14,741 bases of DNA, from contig LWDJ01000012.1 in the NCBI GenBank assembly GCA_002083435.1, positions 1-14,741 of the forward strand, written 5' to 3'. The translations under genes and the position numbers were made by a program. Numbering within the stretch: the first letter of the stretch is position 1; each line of letters opens with the position of its first letter. Below the pieces are notes generated by a model. It had not been told where the DNA came from. It did not search any database and was given only the letters and a program-made list of their open reading frames with translations. Positions 13,158 to 14,741 of this stretch are shown one piece after another. This DNA comes from Proteobacteria bacterium SG_bin6. GTDB taxonomy: Bacteria; Pseudomonadota; Alphaproteobacteria; Sphingomonadales; Sphingomonadaceae.

Positions 13158-13439
13158 TCTTGAGAGCCTTTCCGTGGTCTGAGCCCCCGACGGGGATAAG
13201 CGCGCTCCTGTTCGGAAACGGGGCACCGCTGCTCGGGGGTTAAGTGGCTTCGTGTCTCCGCGCGGCCGGCGCATCGCAACGCCGGTCCGTCCGAGTCCCA
13301 TTTAACACGCTCGTAATAAAATTACCAGTGTCGTGACGCGTATTTTGGCACAACATTGCTCAAAACGTGCGCTTGTTCCCGGCGCAAAGCCATACGCGCC
13401 GCTAACGGTGCGTGGCCACCGCCGGATCGGTAGAATCGC
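13158..13439 (-). other. carD upstream region (leader and probable promoter)
   Basis: About 280 bases without a gene between fdxA and carD. Its upstream half (about 13298-13375) is a clear AT-rich island in GC-rich DNA. It contains a perfect palindrome, GTAAT-AAA-ATTAC (13313-13325), and a minus-strand -10-like TTAAAT near 13299-13304. This points to a carD promoter there and an untranslated leader of about 140 bases. The leader has a small hairpin near 13265-13285 with CCGGCG/CGCCGG arms and a CCCCGTCGGGG hairpin near 13190. No -35 is convincing, and I recognise no known riboswitch. Confidence 0.45.
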
Positions 13440-13466
13440 AAAAGGCCCCAGCTCGCGCCAGGGCCT
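13440..13466 (-). terminator. intrinsic terminator of fdxA
   Basis: On the minus strand AGGCCCT (13460-13466) pairs with GGGGCCT (13443-13449), including one G-T pair, around a loop of ten bases, and runs into TTTT (13440-13443). It lies about 22 bases after the fdxA stop. Confidence 0.75.
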
Positions 13467-13488
13467 CCTGCTCCATTTCCAAGGGCGC

Positions 13489-13827
13489 TCAGTCGCCCTG
13501 GCCGGGCTCTGCCGAGAAATATTTGTCGAACTTACCGCTTTCGCCCTTATGCTCGTCGGCGTCGGCAGGGGCTTCGCGCTTGCGGGTGATGTTCGGCCAC
13601 TGCGCCGAATAGGTGTTGTTGAGCTCCAGCCATTTTTCGAGGCCGCTCTCGGTATCGGGCAGGATCGCCTCGGCGGGGCATTCGGGTTCGCACACGCCGC
13701 AATCGATGCACTCGTTCGGATTGATGACGAGCATGTTCTCGCCTTCATAGAAGCAATCGACCGGGCACACTTCCACACAGTCCATGAACTTACAGCGGAT
13801 GCAGGCGTCGGTGACGACATAGGTCAT
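13489..13827 (-). CDS. fdxA: seven-iron ferredoxin (3Fe-4S/4Fe-4S)
   Basis: A 112-residue ferredoxin of the Azotobacter FdI / FdxA type. By alignment with FdI, Cys9, Cys17 and Cys50 hold the 3Fe-4S cluster, and Cys21, Cys40, Cys43 and Cys46 hold the 4Fe-4S cluster. Cys12 and Cys25 are the usual non-ligand cysteines. The first segment is ACIRCKFMDCVEVCPVDC and the second CIDCGVCEPECP. The C-terminal extension (about 58-112, including EKWLELNNTYSAQWPNIT) is typical of the family. It carries electrons in the cytoplasm; its partners are unknown here. ATG at 13827 has a GGGGAG ribosome binding site. It follows the S4-domain gene by 36 bases on the same strand and ends in its own terminator. The helicase, S4, fdxA, carD order is common in alphaproteobacteria. 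Confidence 0.96.
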   Translation of the reverse strand: MTYVVTDACIRCKFMDCVEVCPVDCFYEGENMLVINPNECIDCGVCEPECPAEAILPDTESGLEKWLELNNTYSAQWPNITRKREAPADADEHKGESGKFDKYFSAEPGQGD

Positions 13828-13863
13828 GGGTGGCTCCCCCCGAAAAAAGCAATTTGATGCCTG

Positions 13864-14154
13864 CTATTGCGGCCCCGGGGCGGCGTCAATCCCGGCGAGA
13901 TCGGTGTAGAGCGCTGCCGCCTCGGCGGGCGGGCCGCGCCGGGTGGGAAGTGCTTCCACCCGCAGCACGCGCACCGCGCCGCCACGGACCAACGCGATCA
14001 CCGAACCGACCCGCACGGGCGCATGGGCACGATCGACCCGGCGCCCGTCGAGCCGGATCTGCTCCGCTTCCGCCGCCGCTTGCGCCGCGTCGCGCGTCTT
14101 GGCGAGCCGAGCGAACCACAGGAATTTGTCGATCCTGAGGCTCGCCTCAGCCAC
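13864..14154 (-). CDS. S4-domain RNA-binding protein, Hsp15-like
   Basis: A 96-residue protein. The S4 RNA-binding signature is LRIDKFLWFARLAKTRDAAQ (6-25), followed by the strand region IRLDGRRVDRAHAPVRVGSVI (33-53). Relatives such as Hsp15 bind rRNA or stalled 50S subunits with nascent chains. The R-I-D-K-F-L-W and K-T-R residues are the ones that define this branch. GTG at 14154 is chosen because it is the family start (VAEASLRIDKF). It overlaps the last eight bases of the helicase gene (GTGGCTGA), so translation is probably coupled. The open frame continues upstream only as a shadow of the helicase gene. The C-terminal part is short and rich in Ala and Pro. Confidence 0.9.
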   Translation of the reverse strand: MAEASLRIDKFLWFARLAKTRDAAQAAAEAEQIRLDGRRVDRAHAPVRVGSVIALVRGGAVRVLRVEALPTRRGPPAEAAALYTDLAGIDAAPGPQ

Positions 14155-14741
14155 GGCGCGCGACCAGCTCGGCGAGCCCGGCAAAGGCGCCGCTCGGCAC
14201 GGCGGGAGGTGCCTTGACCCGAGGCGCCCGGCCACGCCAGCGCCAGCGTGGCCGCCCTTCGTCGGGCGGCGCGGGACTGAAGCCCAGCTGCGCCATCAGC
14301 TTGGCGAGGGTTTCGGGCTTGAGTCCGATCGACGTGGCGAGCGCGGGATCGGGCGCGAAAGGTGTGCGCCCCCGCCGCGCGTCATGCGCCGCGCGGGCGA
14401 TGCGCTCGACCAGATCGATCCGCACCGACTGGCCACCGATATCGCGCCACGGCGAACCGACCGGCTGGCCGCGCGCAAGGACACTCGCCGACAAGGGCGG
14501 CATCTCGGCGACCGGCACGTCGTGGCGCGCGGCGATCAGCGCAGCGCGCCAGCGCGCCGGGCCGGGCCGGAGCAGCGCGCCCGCGAACAAGTCTAGCGCG
14601 CCGATCGTCACCCCGGCGTCGCGCAGCCGCTTGCGATCGTCTGGGGCCAACGCATCGACGCTATCGGCGAGCGGCGCGCGCGCGGCGATGCCGCCGCCCC
14701 CGTCGAGCGCCACCGCCACCACCCGGAGCGGCGCGGGCGCC
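14147..14741 (-). CDS. C-terminal part of a SUV3-like helicase (5' end outside window)
   Basis: The 197 complete codons present end at TGA and lack the N-terminal part beyond the right edge. The visible segment has RDAGVTIGALDLFAGALLRP followed by GPARWRAALIAAR, which resembles the conserved block after the ATPase core of alphaproteobacterial and mitochondrial SUV3-like RNA helicases. A basic tail, GRPRWRWRGRAPRVKAPP, follows. None of the helicase motifs proper is in the window, so the assignment rests on this block and on the gene order helicase, S4 protein, fdxA, carD known from related bacteria. Its stop overlaps the S4 gene start by eight bases. Substrate and role (probably RNA processing or ribosome-related) are inferred. 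Confidence 0.7.
   Translation of the reverse strand, partial: APAPLRVVAVALDGGGGIAARAPLADSVDALAPDDRKRLRDAGVTIGALDLFAGALLRPGPARWRAALIAARHDVPVAEMPPLSASVLARGQPVGSPWRDIGGQSVRIDLVERIARAAHDARRGRTPFAPDPALATSIGLKPETLAKLMAQLGFSPAPPDEGRPRWRWRGRAPRVKAPPAVPSGAFAGLAELVARRG

Noticed and set aside
13158..13301. 48-residue N-terminal extension of CarD from ATG at 13301
   Set aside because: CarD proteins begin at the Tudor-like domain; the extension is Arg/Pro-rich, unlike any family, and an internal start with a ribosome binding site exists.
13352..13367. Sigma54-like TTGGCAC...TTGC motif on the plus strand
   Set aside because: The spacing between GG and GC is nine rather than the required ten bases, and no plus-strand gene follows before the convergent fdxA.

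Overview
The window is high-GC chromosomal DNA, roughly two-thirds G+C by eye. It most resembles an alphaproteobacterium of the Sphingomonadales (Sphingomonas type). The evidence is an alphaproteobacterial DUF1489 gene, the gene order helicase / S4 RNA-binding protein / fdxA ferredoxin / carD, a cluster of GIN (DUF2807) proteins, a bacterial CDC48-type AAA ATPase, and a C/T-rich inverted repeat of the kind common between sphingomonad genes. There are no phage, transposase, tRNA, rRNA or CRISPR signals. The genus is inferred; the gene families are read from the sequence.

Layout, left to right. (1) 1-2200, minus strand: a tightly overlapping four-gene operon of a small four-helix membrane protein, a 69-residue XRE regulator, an exported alpha/beta hydrolase and a second alpha/beta hydrolase that runs off the left edge. 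Its promoter overlaps an inverted repeat that is a good candidate for the XRE operator. (2) rpoZ (RNA polymerase omega) on the minus strand, with its own promoter and an intrinsic terminator. (3) A plus-strand pair, an ABM-type monooxygenase and an MFS transporter, joined by an ATGA overlap. (4) A long imperfect inverted repeat between the convergent MFS and CDC48 genes. (5) A 761-residue CDC48/VAT-like double AAA ATPase on the minus strand. It is preceded on the same strand by an intrinsic terminator and a 29-codon ORF, an arrangement that looks like either a small gene or an attenuator. (6) A GcvA-like LysR regulator on the plus strand, a cyclophilin on the minus strand, then mgtE and a DUF1489 gene on the plus strand. 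(7) Three consecutive minus-strand GIN-domain genes, all exported and one a lipoprotein, behind one promoter/operator region. (8) carD, fdxA, an S4-domain protein and the end of a SUV3-like helicase, all on the minus strand.

Most of the window is ordinary core chromosome: transcription (rpoZ, carD), protein quality control (CDC48, cyclophilin), magnesium uptake (mgtE) and electron transfer (fdxA). The two least explained parts are the GIN trio and the stretch upstream of CDC48. The three GIN proteins share an identical repeat spacing (20-20-19-20-18 residues) and an invariant C-x11-C-G tail, but carry different charge ladders. The CDC48 upstream stretch holds a strong terminator with no recognised gene to terminate.
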